From Symsagittifera roscoffensis (taxonomy: Eukaryota > Xenacoelomorpha > Acoela > Convolutidae): a stretch of 64,000 bases of DNA. The notes under the pieces were generated by a model. The model did no database searches and was not told the DNA's origin. It was given only the letters and a program-made list of their open reading frames with translations. Each line of letters begins with the position of its first letter. Within the stretch, counting starts at the first letter, position 1. Of this stretch, positions 14,247 through 24,682 are shown piece by piece. The stretch is taken from the NCBI RefSeq assembly GCF_963678635.1, contig NC_087070.1, positions 25,910,007 through 25,974,006 of the forward strand, read 5' to 3'. The translations under genes and the position numbers were made by a program.

Positions 14247-14304
14247 TTCCCACATGGTCTAGTGGTAACGCTCTTTGATCTCGGATTTGAGTCACGGCTG
14301 GACC
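14247..14304 (+). repeat. tRNA-like (Glu/Asp-type) SINE head or pseudogene
   Basis: TGGTCTAGTGGTAACGC matches a pol III A box as in tRNA-Glu or tRNA-Asp. About 35 bases on, GGATTTGAGTCACGGC is a degenerate B box. The arms do not form a full cloverleaf, so this is a tRNA-derived repeat rather than a working tRNA. Confidence 0.6.
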
Positions 14305-14439
14305 GTGATTTTTCGGCATATATGAAATTGATTTTTTGTTTCGACTTCGTTCTGTTGTTTTGCTACTTGTAATGCAACTTTTTTGCTTTATCGCATGTTG
14401 AACTTGCTTTAATTATTTATCAGTAACATTCCGGCTCCT

Positions 14440-14507
14440 TTATCAGTAACATCCACGCTGTTTCACTTTGACCCTAAAGTCTCGGGTTCAAGTCCCGGCC
14501 GGACCTT
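14440..14507 (+). repeat. tRNA-like B-box fragment
   Basis: GGGTTCAAGTCCCGGC at about 14,484-14,499 is a near-perfect B box, but the 5' half of a tRNA is not convincing. It lies 180 bases after the other tRNA-like unit with similar flanks (GCATGTTGAACTTGCTTTA versus GCAAGTTGAACTTGCTTTA), so the two are probably tandem halves of one SINE type. Confidence 0.5.
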
Positions 14508-14881
14508 CTATCTAGCCAACCTTCCATCCAACCAGTCATTCATTTAGCTATTCCATCATTCATTTATCCATCCTTCCATCGATTCGTAACTTCGAAAACT
14601 CTAAAAAAAAACGTTTGAAAAGTTTTTTTTGTTTTTAACTAGTCAATGAAAATTTTCATTAATTATGAACCACACGCTTAAAAGCGACTCAATTTGTTGA
14701 AACTTTTTCCAAATTCAACTGATAAGAGTTTGCTGTGCAACATGCACAGCAACTAGCAGTTTTTGATGATCCGGCATTCGAAGAACTCGGCCGAATATTT
14801 GTTCTTAGTTTTTTTTTAAAAATCGAGACAAGTTTCAATTTTTAAACTAGCCATTTTGACGGGATTTTTTTAATCTATCTG

Positions 14882-15350
14882 AAAACTATTGATGCCCTGA
14901 GCTCAAATTCGAAAAGATACTCTACTTGCGACTAAGGCATTGGAAAAAGTGTCCTGAACTACGCAGCTCCAATTTGACACTCACGCTTAGTTATACCAAC
15001 TCGCAACGTAAAGCAAAACAACGCTCTGAGATTAACAAAGGGATGCTTAAGAATGAGTGACATAACACGTTTACTTGTTGAGCCTCAATTCTACCGGTCA
15101 AAAAAACACAATGAAAAGCTTTCTGAACAGTTTCTTCTCGAGTGCTACCAGGAGCACAGAGCTGACCACCACACTGTTAATAAGAAAGGTTCTAATCAGA
15201 GCATCAGACTTACCCTCGAACGTAAGTTCAAACCTGACATTGAACATTTGCTTAGCGAGAACCGGTAGAACTTCTCTAAGCTTGAGTACGTTGCCGAGAT
15301 CAAAAACCTTTTCACCACAGAAGTCAAAACTTTCTGAACAAAAGTCCAAA
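14882..15350 (+). mobile_element. Jockey-like LINE ORF2 C-terminal fragment, first copy
   Basis: Frame 2 from 14,942 reads GKSVLNYAAPI then a TGA where the family has Trp. It then gives NALRLTKGC and EPQFYRSKKHNEKLSEQFLL, which is the block after the reverse transcriptase in Jockey-type LINEs (RSVLNYAAPIW...ALR..TG...LP...HNE.LS.QFLL). The preceding residues (LLATKALE) lie in another frame, so there is at least one frameshift plus the stop. The reverse transcriptase core is absent, so the copy is 5'-truncated. It ends at the duplication junction near 15,350. Confidence 0.8.
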
Positions 15351-15887
15351 CAAAATCCAAAAAACAGTGTGGGTATCACGTGCTGTTTTGCTCATTTTGT
15401 TGAAAGTTCAACTTTAACTACCGAGATTTTGTTAAGAAGTATTCAATTATTGAGTAACTATTTTTTTAAAATAATTCTTTCTGTCGTAATTTTTGTCGGC
15501 TCGGAATTTTTTTGCAAACGCATATTTGTTTATTTATGTTAGATGGTTCGAAGTATGGGTTATAATTTATCTATAATTTAATTCGCGTTTCAAGTAACAA
15601 CTAATAAAGAATTCCCGATGTTGACATGTTTAAGAATTCGCTATGTTTAAGCTTTTTCAACGTAATATTTTTTGCATGTTTAGCGATAGAATTTTTGCAC
15701 ATTCAAGCTATTTCGTATATGAAAATGCTTAAGAAGTTAAATTTGACACATGTTTAAGAAGTACCTATGTTGTTCTGTTAAAAAGCCAAGACATTGCAAG
15801 TGTTGAAGAGTTTACTCAAGTCCTATTTTTTTCCTATTTGAGCAACGTAAAACTATCAAAATTTTTGTTTCACAATTTGCTAAAAGA

Positions 15888-16915
15888 AATTTGAAACTCT
15901 GAACCCTATATTGGGGTGCTTTCAGGGTGCATTCAGGGGTTGCAAATCTGGCGTCCAAGTATGACTGCTGAAATACTTTTTTTTTCGAGATAGGGCGTTT
16001 TTTTTTAATGATTTTTGATATCTTCAATAAAATTAGACAACCCAAAACAAACCGAATTATTATTTGTCAACCTTGTAGTGGGGTGCTGTCAGGTTGCACT
16101 CAGTGATTGCAAAACTGGCCTTCAAGTATGACTGCTCAATTCCATATAGTTGTCGAGATTAGGCGTTTTTGATTTTTTTCATCTTTTTTTTTCAAATAAC
16201 TTATATATAAAAAAACTAACAGAACATGAAATTTTCAACCCTTTATTGGGGTACTGTCAGGGAATATTCAGGGTTGGCAAATCTGTTTTCCAAGTATGAC
16301 TGCTCAAATTCTTTTGGTCTTCGAGATATGGCGTTTTTTGATTTTCTTCGTTTTTTTTCAACTTGAATTTCTTAACCCTATAGTGGGGTGCTATCAGGAT
16401 ACACTCAAGGCCTGCATTTCTATCGTCCATGTATAATGGCTGAATTTTTGGTTTTCGAGGTATGGCGTTTTTAATGATTTTTTTCAAAAAAACTATAAAA
16501 AAACTAACCGAAGTTGAAATTTTCAACCCTGTAGTAGGGTGCTGTCAATGTATATTCAGGGATTGTAAATCTGGCGTCCAAGTATGGCTGCTCGAATCCA
16601 TATCGTTTTTTATATATGTTTTTTCTAGTCTTATCGTTTCAAAAAATTAGATATAAAAGTTAAACTGAAATTCAAATTCTTAACCTTATTGCGGAGTGCT
16701 GTCAGCGTACACTCAGGGGTTGCAAATATGGCGTCCAAGAATGACTGCTGAAATCCTTTTGGTTTTCGAGACTTGGCGTTTTTCTTTTATCGTTTTTTAA
16801 TAAAAAAACTCAAAAAACTAACCGATCTTGAAATTGTCAACCTTAATAGAGGCGTTTTTTCAGGTTAGCCAGCTAATTATATCTCAAATCGTTTTGGTTT
16901 TTGAGAAATCGCGTT
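15888..16915. repeat. Seven internal monomers, copy D (duplicate of copy C)
   Basis: Near-identical to 12,610-13,640 as part of the 3.27-kb duplication. The minus-strand 89-codon frames seen in both copies are by-products of the repeat. Confidence 0.88.
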
Positions 16916-17522
16916 TTTTCTGAAAAAGAAACTTCTGATAGATGAGCCTAGTTTAATTTCACGGTTGCTTCAAATATCGCTGTTTTAAATCATGTTATCG
17001 CTGTAAATATCACTGTTTTACTTTCAGCGACTTTTTTGAAGCACTGTAGGTGCGAGTAATGCGCTAGTCTGATAAGTCATTTTTAGTGTCACTGAACGTT
17101 TCTCTGTAATTTTTAATTGTGTTTGGATTTTTACTTTTAATCTCACGTTATATCGGTTAAGTCGACTCGTTTTGCGTACTTTTGAGGGACAATAAAAACT
17201 TATTCTTTGGTATGATTCAAGAGGGATGGCTCGTAAAAAGGTTCAATTATTATAAAAAATTGAGCAACAGTTTTTGGCTCAAGGGGAGTCAACCTAAGTT
17301 TTTTTTGGCTAAGTTGCGAATCGTTGTTTGGTTATCAATGTTTTAACGGATTTTCGTAAAAATTTGGTTTTATAAGTTTTGTCCGAGTTGGTTTTATAAA
17401 ATTTTATAAATGAAACAATTTTTCGATTTTCGTTCTGGTTTTCTGCTACTTGTTATGCAAATTTTAATGCTCCTTCGCAAGTTGAACTTGCTTTATATAA
17501 TTAACAGTGACCACTGGGCTCC

Positions 17523-17783
17523 TTCCCACATGGTCTAGTGGTAACGCTCTTTGATCTCGGATTTGAGTCACGGCTGGACCGTGATTTTTCTGCATATATG
17601 AAATTGATTTTTTGTTTCGACTTCGTTCTGTTGTTTTGCTACTTGTAATGCAACTTTTTTGCTTTATCGCATGTTGAACTTGCTTTAATTATTTATCAGT
17701 AACATTCCGGCTCCTTTATCAGTAACATCCACGCTGTTTCACTTTGACCCTAAAGTCTCGGGTTCAAGTCCCGGCCGGACCTT
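17523..17783 (+). repeat. tRNA-like pair, duplicate copy
   Basis: Second copy of both tRNA-like pieces (A-box unit at 17,523-17,580 and B-box piece at about 17,716-17,783), carried along by the 3.27-kb duplication. Confidence 0.58.
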
Positions 17784-18154
17784 CTATCTAGCCAACCTTC
17801 CATCCAACCAGTCATTCATTTAGCTATTCCATCATTCATTTATCCATCCTTCCATCGATTCATAACTTCGAAAACTCTAAAAAAAACCGTTTGAAAAGTT
17901 TTTTTTTTGTTTTTAACTAGTCAATGAAAATTTTCATTAATTATGAACCACACGCTTAAAAGCGACTCAATTTGTTGAAACTTTTTCCAAATTCAACTGA
18001 TAAGAGTTTGCTGTGCAACATGCACAGCAACTAGCAGTTTTTGATGATCCGGCATTCGAAGAACTCGGCCGAATATTTGTTCTTAGTTTTTTTTAAAAAT
18101 CGAGACAAGTTTCAATTTTTAAACTAGCCATTTTGACGGGATTTTTTTAATCTA

Positions 18155-19320
18155 TCTGAAAACTATTGATGCCCTGAGCTCAAATTCGAAAAGATACTCT
18201 ACTTGCGACTAAGGCATTGGAAAAAGTGTCCTGAACTACGCAGCTCCAATTTGACACTCACGCTTAGTTATACCAACTCGCAACGTAAAGCAAAACAACG
18301 CTCTGAGATTAACAAAGGGATGCTTAAGAATGAGTGACATAACACGTTTACTTGTTGAGCCTCAATTCTACCGGTCAAAAAAACACAATGAAAAGCTTTC
18401 TGAACAGTTTCTTCTCGAGTGCTACCAGGAGCACAGAGCTGACCACCACACTGTTAATAACAAAGGTTCTAATCAGAGCATCAGACTTACCCTCGAACGT
18501 AAGTTCAAACCTGACATTGAACATTTGCTTAGCGAGAACCGGTAGAACTTCTCTAAGCTTGAGTACGTTGCCGAGATCAAAAACCTTTTCACCACAGAAG
18601 TCAAAACTTTCTGAACAAAAGTCCAAGCTGCTTGGTAGAATGCCCCCAATTTCATCTCCAAATGAAAGCAAGCTTAACCGGAAAGCTCTATATACACTGT
18701 CACAATTGCGAGCCGGATATTCAAATGACCTTACCAGCTACCGCCACAGGCTAAACAGCAATATACCCAACGTCTTTGTAAGTTGCTACATAGGACCACA
18801 CACCACCGACCTTCTGCTTAACTGCCAGGTAGACTCAACCTCGCTTACCATCGAGAGCTTCTGGGAGAATCCCGAAGAATATGCCAAACATCTGCAGCTT
18901 ATCACATATCCCCATGTAACGGTGGGGGGGGGGGTTTCAGTTCTTCCCACTAATAAAAACTGCCCGCTTGAACCGTGCTTGGAGTTTCACTCGGTTCTCG
19001 GCACGCCGAAAAATTTGGCCCCTAGAACGGGTTTCATAACCAAATCAGAACCTCCCTCTTAAGTGGGTGGGAAGGTGACAAGACCAGCACAAAGACGCTA
19101 TCACTAGAAAAGGCGGTTCCCCTTCTACGCCGGTGTTGCCGCTAGAGACCCTGGGGTAACTGCAGTGTTAGATCGAACGCGACAAAACCAACATAAGCAG
19201 ACACGATAAATATTTCCCTAACTCTCGACCCCTTTAACGTAAGAATCTCTCTAATTCAGTTAGAGGCTCGAAGCAGAGATCGATGTAGCTACAACAACAG
19301 TAACAACCTGTGACTGTTTT
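18155..19320 (+). mobile_element. Jockey-like LINE 3' end, second and longer copy
   Basis: This copy repeats the fragment above and continues. After the stop at 18,545 a different frame (ORF 18,352-19,062) gives KLNRKALYTLSQLRAGYSN, then NSNIPNVFVSCYIGPHTTDL with a following LLNC. This is the Jockey C-terminal LSQLR.GYS...Y..R.....P.C...PHDT.HL..C zinc-knuckle region, with the first of the expected cysteines degraded. A run of 11 G (about 18,924-18,934) follows. The 3' tail (19,080-19,320) is non-coding and ends near an ACAACAACAGTAACAAC stretch, as LINE tails often do. It is broken by at least one stop and one or two frame changes. Confidence 0.8.
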
Positions 19321-20190
19321 TTAGTCAAATTATTGTGATTTGAAAATTAATCAACGCGCGTTATATATTTTCTGCTCTTAACGCCTAAGCGACAATCAAA
19401 TCAATCTATCTATTATATATTTAATTGCGGGTTTCATTATCTCGCCATGCTTAAACCTTCTCAACGTATTGGTTTTGCATGTTTAACAAAAGAATTTTTT
19501 CATGTTTAAGCTATATCGTATATTGCAATGGTTTAAATTTTTTTCGATTTTCCTGTTTGAAATCAGTGTTTACTTCAAGCTTGAATGTAGCAACACAATA
19601 GTGAGATGCTGTCAGGGTTTCCCCGGATGTTGCGATTTCGGCCTCCATATATCAATAAGCAATTCTTTTAGACTAGTAGATAGAGCAATTTTCGAGATTT
19701 TTTAAAAATTTCTTGAAAAATTTAACTTTTTAAAGTTTTTGAAAATTTTAAATTCGCAACCCTGTATTTGGGAGTATTCAGGGTAATCTCAGGGGTTGCA
19801 AATCTTGCCTTCAAATCTTACTTTTCAAATCCTTGTAGTTTTCGAGATATGAAGTTTTTTTAATGATTTTTCAAAAATTTTCAAAAAAAATTAAGATTTA
19901 AAAAAGTTCAAAAACTTTCAAGATCTCAATCCTGTAGTTGGAAACTGTGAGGATACTTTCAGGAGTTGCGAATTTTGCCTCTGAATATGACTGCTCAAAT
20001 CTTTGTAGTGTTCGAGATTTGACGTTTTTTTCATTATTTTTGAAAGAACTTGGGGACTGTCAGAGTACTCTCAGGGATTGCGAGAGATCTTGCCTTCAAT
20101 TGTGGCTGCTCAAATTTTTTGGTTGTTTTCGAGATCTGACGTTTTTTTCTGGTTTTTTTAAAAAGTTTTTAAAAAAAAACTTAATTTAAA
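19320..20190. repeat. Old dispersed copy of the satellite-forming element
   Basis: The order of blocks matches a 1.44-kb unit but with heavy decay: TTTGAAAATTAATC, an AATCTATCTATTATATATTTAATTG stretch split by changes, GCATGTTTAACAAAAGAAT and CATGTTTAAGCTATATCGTA (19,480-19,530). Four monomers follow near 19,586, 19,752, 19,924 and 20,047, each with a CAGGG...TTGC.AAT.TTGCCT...TTTTCGAGAT...GACG core. This shows the family existed as a dispersed element before the array at 1-18,637 formed. No gene is seen. Confidence 0.75.
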
Positions 20191-20458
20191 GTTTACACGC
20201 TAGTTGAAATTAACAGATAATGCGTTTACATTAATACGTTTTTTCCGTTGAATTTATTCCTTTTTCGTTTTAAATGTTTTTCATCGACTTCCAAGGGCAG
20301 TCGGAACATTCAGGGTTTCGCTCTGATACGAGTTTGACATTCGATTTTTTTAACCAGCCATTAAAGATCTCAAGTTGATTGAAGATCTCACCAGAAAAGT
20401 ATAAAGATTAAAGATTGGTTATCCAAGATCTCTAAGGTAACAAAAGCAAGTGATTTAG
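20191..20458. other. Non-coding stretch before the kelch exon
   Basis: No coding signal on either strand. It ends in GTGATTTAG (acceptor AG at 20,457-20,458) directly before the kelch exon. Confidence 0.5.
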
Positions 20459-21236
20459 GTATGATCTATGTGGTGGGAGGAGTGGACGAGCATAGTATGG
20501 ATCTGGCGACCGTAGAGGCCTATCATCCGGCTTCCAAGTCCTGGATCACCTTGCCAGACATGATTGAGAAGAGAAACCAAGTAGCTGTGTTGGTCTGTGG
20601 TAACTATTTGTACGCAATAGGTGGTAGCAACGAACATGCTGGTGCCTTGTCTTCAATCGAGAAGTTCTGCTTAGAAAAGGTAAATATTGATGTTTAGGGT
20701 TGCCATGAAATCAAAGCTGATCTGTTTTGCGTTATGCTCAGGTAAGCTTGATATTTTTGGATTTTTATTCAAATTGTGTCTTGTTGCTATCTAAGTTTTT
20801 TGGCAATCAAAGGTCATTTTTGGCCAATAAAGTATCAACTTTATTCATCATGTTCATAAACTAAACTGGAATGCTTAGCTTCTTTTTCCCTTTATATATT
20901 TTTCAGTTGACTAGAAAATCTAGCAGACTAGACAACAAGGTTGAAATCTACGCTCTAGTATTTTAAAAAAAAAAAAGGTCAAATAGAGTTTTAATCTGAA
21001 CTTTCTGTTAGAACGAGTGGAACCCGTGCACTCCTATGAAGTTCACCCGAGCAGCGCCTGCCTCAGCTGTGTGGGATGGGAAAATATTCGTGTTTGGTGG
21101 CAAACTCACTTCGGCACACTCCACCAACAATATCACGTGTGACTCGGCCGAAGTATATTATCCCGAGACGGACGAGTGGTGCATGATAGACCGAGTGCCG
21201 ACCAGTCGGGGCGAAGCGGCCGCTGTAGTCGTATGA
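20459..21236 (+). CDS. Kelch-repeat protein, partial (two exons)
   Basis: Exons 20,459-20,679 and 21,012-21,236 join in phase 0 at a GT-AG intron (AAAAG/gtaaat, ttag/AACGAG). The product, about 148 residues, has about three kelch blades: MIYVVGGVDEHS...EAYHPASKSWITLPDM; NYLYAIGGSNEHA...EKFCLEKNEWNPCTPMKF; KIFVFGGKL...AEVYYPETDEWCMIDRVP. Each has the GG doublet and the spaced Tyr/Phe and Trp of kelch repeats. The ATG at 20,461 is probably an internal Met: it follows an acceptor AG by two bases and sits where kelch blades read x-M-I-Y-V-V-G-G. Upstream BTB and BACK exons of a KLHL protein are not in view. The frame stops right after a blade, but GTATGAGT at 21,231 could be a donor, so a further exon is possible. 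It may be the 3' part of a KLHL gene cut off by repeats, or a gene fragment. Confidence 0.78.
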
Positions 21237-21845
21237 GTACCAAAGACGAATGAAACAAATTGAATAATCAATGAAATATAACAAACTGTAGTTAGTGGAA
21301 ATATGAAATGGATTTAGGTTACAATTTAATGGATTAATGCTCTCTAAGTAAGGGTGATATACTCTAGCAACAACCTCAGAAACGTCTGCACAAATCTTCT
21401 GCCATATGAACTTATTTAAAATGCTTCGGGATTTATAAACACGATGTTTAGTTATCAAGTGTCAATGAACAAAGTGAAAACAAGTGTCAATGAACAAGTT
21501 GTTTTATGGGCGTCAAACTTGTTAACTCGCAAACCTAATTTATCGCGTTTGAAATGGTTTTTTAAAAGTGTCGTTAAAGTTTATTTGCTAAAAGGGAGGC
21601 GAATTATGCTTTCCAAAAGCAAAAGTGCAAATTGTACCCAAAAGTCCATCTATTGATTCAGTTTGCTCAAATTGGAACAACTTGAAGTTAAACAGGGTGG
21701 CGGTGGTTAAAAACTATGGTGTTTTAAAACAGTTGTTTAAAAATTCAATGTTTTATTGATGTTTTGTATCAACTTGCTCTCCTTCAGCGTTTCAATACAC
21801 CTCGTTTTGCCTATTGCAGATTCCCATTAAATTGTATTTGCTTTG
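21237..21845. other. Intergenic, no gene seen
   Basis: 3' flank of the kelch exons. It contains two copies of AAGTGTCAATGAACAA (21,457-21,472 and 21,482-21,497), the inverse of a motif used at the ends of a dispersed repeat elsewhere (24,037, 41,640, 48,072). No coding signal. Confidence 0.5.
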
Positions 21846-21960
21846 AATTGCGAGTTCAGCTGGCGTAGAACGGGTGTTTTCGTCAACTGGATTTGTGCAC
21901 ACCATCTCCGAAAATGACTGGGACATGAAAACAGGTCAAAGCTTGCCTTCTGTTTGAGAG
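21846..21960 (+). mobile_element. hAT transposase relic (C-terminal dimerisation motif)
   Basis: From 21,850 the plus strand reads ASSAGVERVFSSTGFVHT, then ISENDWDMKTGQ, then a stop. hAT transposases carry a C-terminal motif of the form ASS..ERVFS..G.....R, so this is a short relic of one. An in-frame stop lies just before (21,844) and no further transposase blocks are clear. The source element is dead. Confidence 0.65.
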
Positions 21961-22765
21961 CATTGAATGACTCAAAATTTTTTGAAACCTTCGATGTGCT
22001 ACATGTTTTTCAAACAGTTTTAAACGTTAAAGCGTTTTTACATTAGCCAGCTATAGACAGCGTAGCGTAATAAAAACGATTTTTTTCGAGTTTTTTCGCA
22101 AAAATTGGTGCCACTTTTGTTGGTACTTTTACTGCTTTTTGATAGCATGTGCTTTGACATTCGATTAGTGCTAAGTTAACACGGTTGATGCATTTTTAAT
22201 TCATCGATATACCTGAAAAAAGCTATTCGTTTCAAACACTCGAACAATAAAAACTCGCGATATTGAAATTTTCTAACTCAATATCTCGCAATTTTTTGAA
22301 ATGCATCTTTTTACACAAGCATAGCTTGTGTTATAGTATGAACTATCTTTTTTGTTCAACCTAGGTCGCAAATATTGAGACGCAAATATTGTTGCGATAA
22401 AATGTGTTCATTTTGGAAGTGTTCCCTTTGATCAATACCAGCTATTAAGCTTAGCCAATGCTAAAGATATTAACAACAACTATTATTGTTCCGACTTTCG
22501 TTGAACGCTTTTTAACGCGTAAGCGGAGATTTAATCCGTCTTGGAATTGTTCCAAATTGGTTGAAGGAAGCCTATTTGCCATAATTGATTTGTTAATATG
22601 AGGAAATTTTACCACTTTGAAGTTTATATGGCGTGTGGGAGATGATTTTCACAAAAATCTCAATTTTTTTAAAAAAGAATTCAATATCTTTTAATTAACA
22701 TTTATTTTTTTCATTTATTACTGCGGATGTTTTTAATGAACTTTTTTCGTATACTAGCCAAAGTG
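21961..22765. other. Intergenic, no gene seen
   Basis: AT-rich with no coding frame. It includes a perfect 8-bp inverted repeat ACACAAGC...GCTTGTGT around 22,313-22,332 and fragments that resemble the repeat families described here (TTGGTGCCACTTTTG near 22,105). Confidence 0.45.
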
Positions 22766-23160
22766 CGTCGGCTCTATAAATTGAGGCATGTGCAATTGAT
22801 AAATTTCTTTCTTTTTCAAATTGACTGGTACTGCTAATGCGGCGTAATTGGCTTGCGTCACTTAAGAAATTTGTAGACTCAAAGTTTTACTCATTCGGTT
22901 TTCTCCAGTAGCGTTATCGGTCATATTTTTGCTTGTGTATGCGAAGTGCAACGGATACGCCTGGAGGTAACGAATACGCTTGGAATGGCGAAAATCCCGG
23001 GTTCGAATCTGACCAGGACCAGTTTGTTTTTTAACGGGCTTATGTTTTGTCGGCTCAGTTGCCACATACTAGATTATTTTGCAGTTTTTGTTGTAGTTGT
23101 TTTTTATGTTTTTATTTACTCCTGCAATTTGTATTTCTTCTAGCATTGACTTCGTATATT
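22766..23160 (+). repeat. Composite repeat with tRNA-like SINE module
   Basis: Bases 22,805-22,950 (ACTGGTACTGCTAATGCGGCG, GGCTTGCGTCACTTA, TTTTGCTTGTGTATGCGAAG) match 40,455-40,625 closely. After GCGAAGTGCAAC this copy carries a tRNA-like stretch (CTGGAGGTAACG near 22,961, B box GGGTTCGAATCTGACC at about 23,000). The copy at 40,348 lacks it, which suggests insertion of a tRNA-derived SINE or alternative tails. TTTTGTCGGCTCA follows at about 23,046. Confidence 0.6.
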
Positions 23161-23620
23161 TTCTCTTTTTTTCTCACGTAGAAAACTTTTTTGCCTAAAT
23201 GATTTCATTTCGGCTTAAATTTCATCGGCTTACTAACATATTTTTGGATTTTTCTAGGAAACCATAATTTGTATGCTTTCCTCCGGATCGAACAAAACGT
23301 TAAATATCTCAGAATAGATTTCATACTTCAAAGTTTTTCATGACAACAGTTTTTTTTTTGCTCAATAATTGTATACGAATTTTCATTAAACACCGTCGAT
23401 TGTGTTTCTCGAATTGTTTTCCGCTAATAGAACATCATCCCAGACAACATTTTGAGTTTTTAGTTGTATTTTTTGAAATTTTTCCGTTTTTTTGACGTAG
23501 TGGCTCTGCTTTCCTTTCCTGTCTGCTAGGTTGCAATGCTTTGTTGGTGGTATCACAAGTGATGCGAAGCTCCGCTTCGCCTCTGTGTACATAATGTGGC
23601 TTTATTCTTCCTAATTTATC
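23161..23620. repeat. Repeat remnant ending in a perfect 3' hairpin
   Basis: Ends in GCGAAGC-TCC-GCTTCGC (23,564-23,580), then CTCTGTGT. The same ending TATCRCAAGTGATGC, then AAGCTCCGCTTCG, is found at 51,610-51,640. The left limit is unclear. No coding signal. Confidence 0.55.
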
Positions 23621-23945
23621 ACATGCAATTTATTAGTGTGGATGCCTTTAGTTTTTTATATTGCAAATTATTACATGCAAAAATATGTCCTCGCATTTGG
23701 TGCCACGTTTGCCTTAGCTGCTTTATTAGTGACTAGTGTTTGCCGATGGCCAAGCGTTCGTGGCCAAGAGGAAATGGCGTAAGATTCCAAATCTCGAGGT
23801 CGCAGGTTTGAATCCGATACGTTGCAAAGCTTTTCTAATCCGAAGCGTATTTCTATTACTTATTTCATTTTACAAAGCTACTTTTTTGTCGTGCTCATGC
23901 TTAAGTTTGCGAAGCGCATCTTCGCTTCTGTGTTAATAGATTTTT
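23621..23945 (+). repeat. tRNA-Ser-like SINE, copy 1
   Basis: The A box CGTGGCCAAGAGG (about 23,759) and B box GCAGGTTTGAATCC (about 23,802) have the sequence and spacing of a tRNA-Ser gene head. The flanks (GCATTTGGTGCCAC before, hairpin GCGAAG-CGCAT-CTTCGC at 23,909-23,925, then TTCTGTGT) match a second copy at 33,045-33,400. This is a tRNA-derived SINE of about 330 bp, not a tRNA gene. Confidence 0.7.
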
Positions 23946-24682
23946 TAATCACTTTAAAACATTTTCGTGGCCACCTCGGCAGCAAAGTGTTAGGCCTTAG
24001 AGATCCGGGAAAACAATGCTTTTTAAAATGGTTTTCTTGTTCATTGACACTTCTCCAACTCTCTGTTGGCTATGTTTATCACATCGGATCGGCATTAATT
24101 GTATGTGGTTCTAAAACTTGATTTGCTTTTGCAAAAGTTGTCTCCTCTATAGGCTTCCCCTCTCAGAGCCCAGGTGGTTTATAGTTTGACAAGAAATGTT
24201 CTGGTAAATGTATTGTTAGCATAGTGCTTGCTTCGGGGGAGTTGAGCAATAGATACTAAATTCAAAACTTCACTTGTATTCTAATAGTTTACAAATTTTA
24301 GATTTAGTTTTGAAAAAAAAACTTTTTAAAGTTAAGGTCTTTTAAAAATGTTGAGGTACTTTTTAAAATGATCGAAGCTGCTGTAGTAAATAAGTTTAAT
24401 GTCTCGATGTGTCAAAAATAATCAATGCACAGATTTTCAAATTCTGAGCTAGAAAAGTAAACAAAAATAGATATCATTTTTATGCATAGAATTGTTAACT
24501 AAGTCAGCCGAAGTTGACCAAGTATTTGAATCCTTACACGTGAAAGTTACGCTGTGAATAATAAGTTTTATTGCTTTTCGATTTCAGATATTGCTTTGTG
24601 AATGGAAATAGACGTTTCAAAATGAGCTTGCTTTTCAGCTGATTTTTACCACCAAAAGTTCTTCATAAAAATAGTACTTAAA
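23946..24682. other. Upstream region of BICD
   Basis: Holds one repeat end (TTGTTCATTGACACTT at 24,037-24,052 followed by CCAAC-TCTCT-GTTGG). The rest is AT-rich. A possible acceptor, GCTTTTCAG at about 24,630-24,638, lies 44 bases before the BICD start codon, so there may be a 5'UTR intron or trans-splice site. No core promoter can be assigned. Confidence 0.4.

Larger units (their letters stand above)
12090..15363. repeat. 3.27-kb tandem duplication, first copy
   Basis: Bases from about 12,090 reappear 3,274-3,277 bases downstream with very few changes (for example a G/T change at 14,314 versus 17,591 and a K/N codon in the LINE frame). The block contains the end of a satellite unit, seven internal monomers, a tRNA-like pair, a tetranucleotide-like CATTC/CCATC tract (about 14,511-14,590) and the LINE fragment. 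Near-identity means the duplication is very recent, or an assembly artefact. Confidence 0.93.
15364..18637. repeat. 3.27-kb tandem duplication, second copy
   Basis: Second copy of the block above. The first copy switches from LINE sequence back to satellite sequence at about 15,345-15,366, whereas the second reads on into further LINE sequence at 18,628. The second right edge therefore carries the original LINE context and the first right edge is the duplication junction. Confidence 0.92.

Noticed and set aside
14247-14304. Functional tRNA-Glu gene
   Set aside because: A and B boxes are recognisable but acceptor and anticodon arms do not pair, and no pol III T-run sits right after it.
21036-21236. 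A separate small gene starting at the ATG at 21,036
   Set aside because: The frame joins the upstream kelch exon through a good GT-AG intron and the ATG falls inside a kelch blade (CTPMKF).
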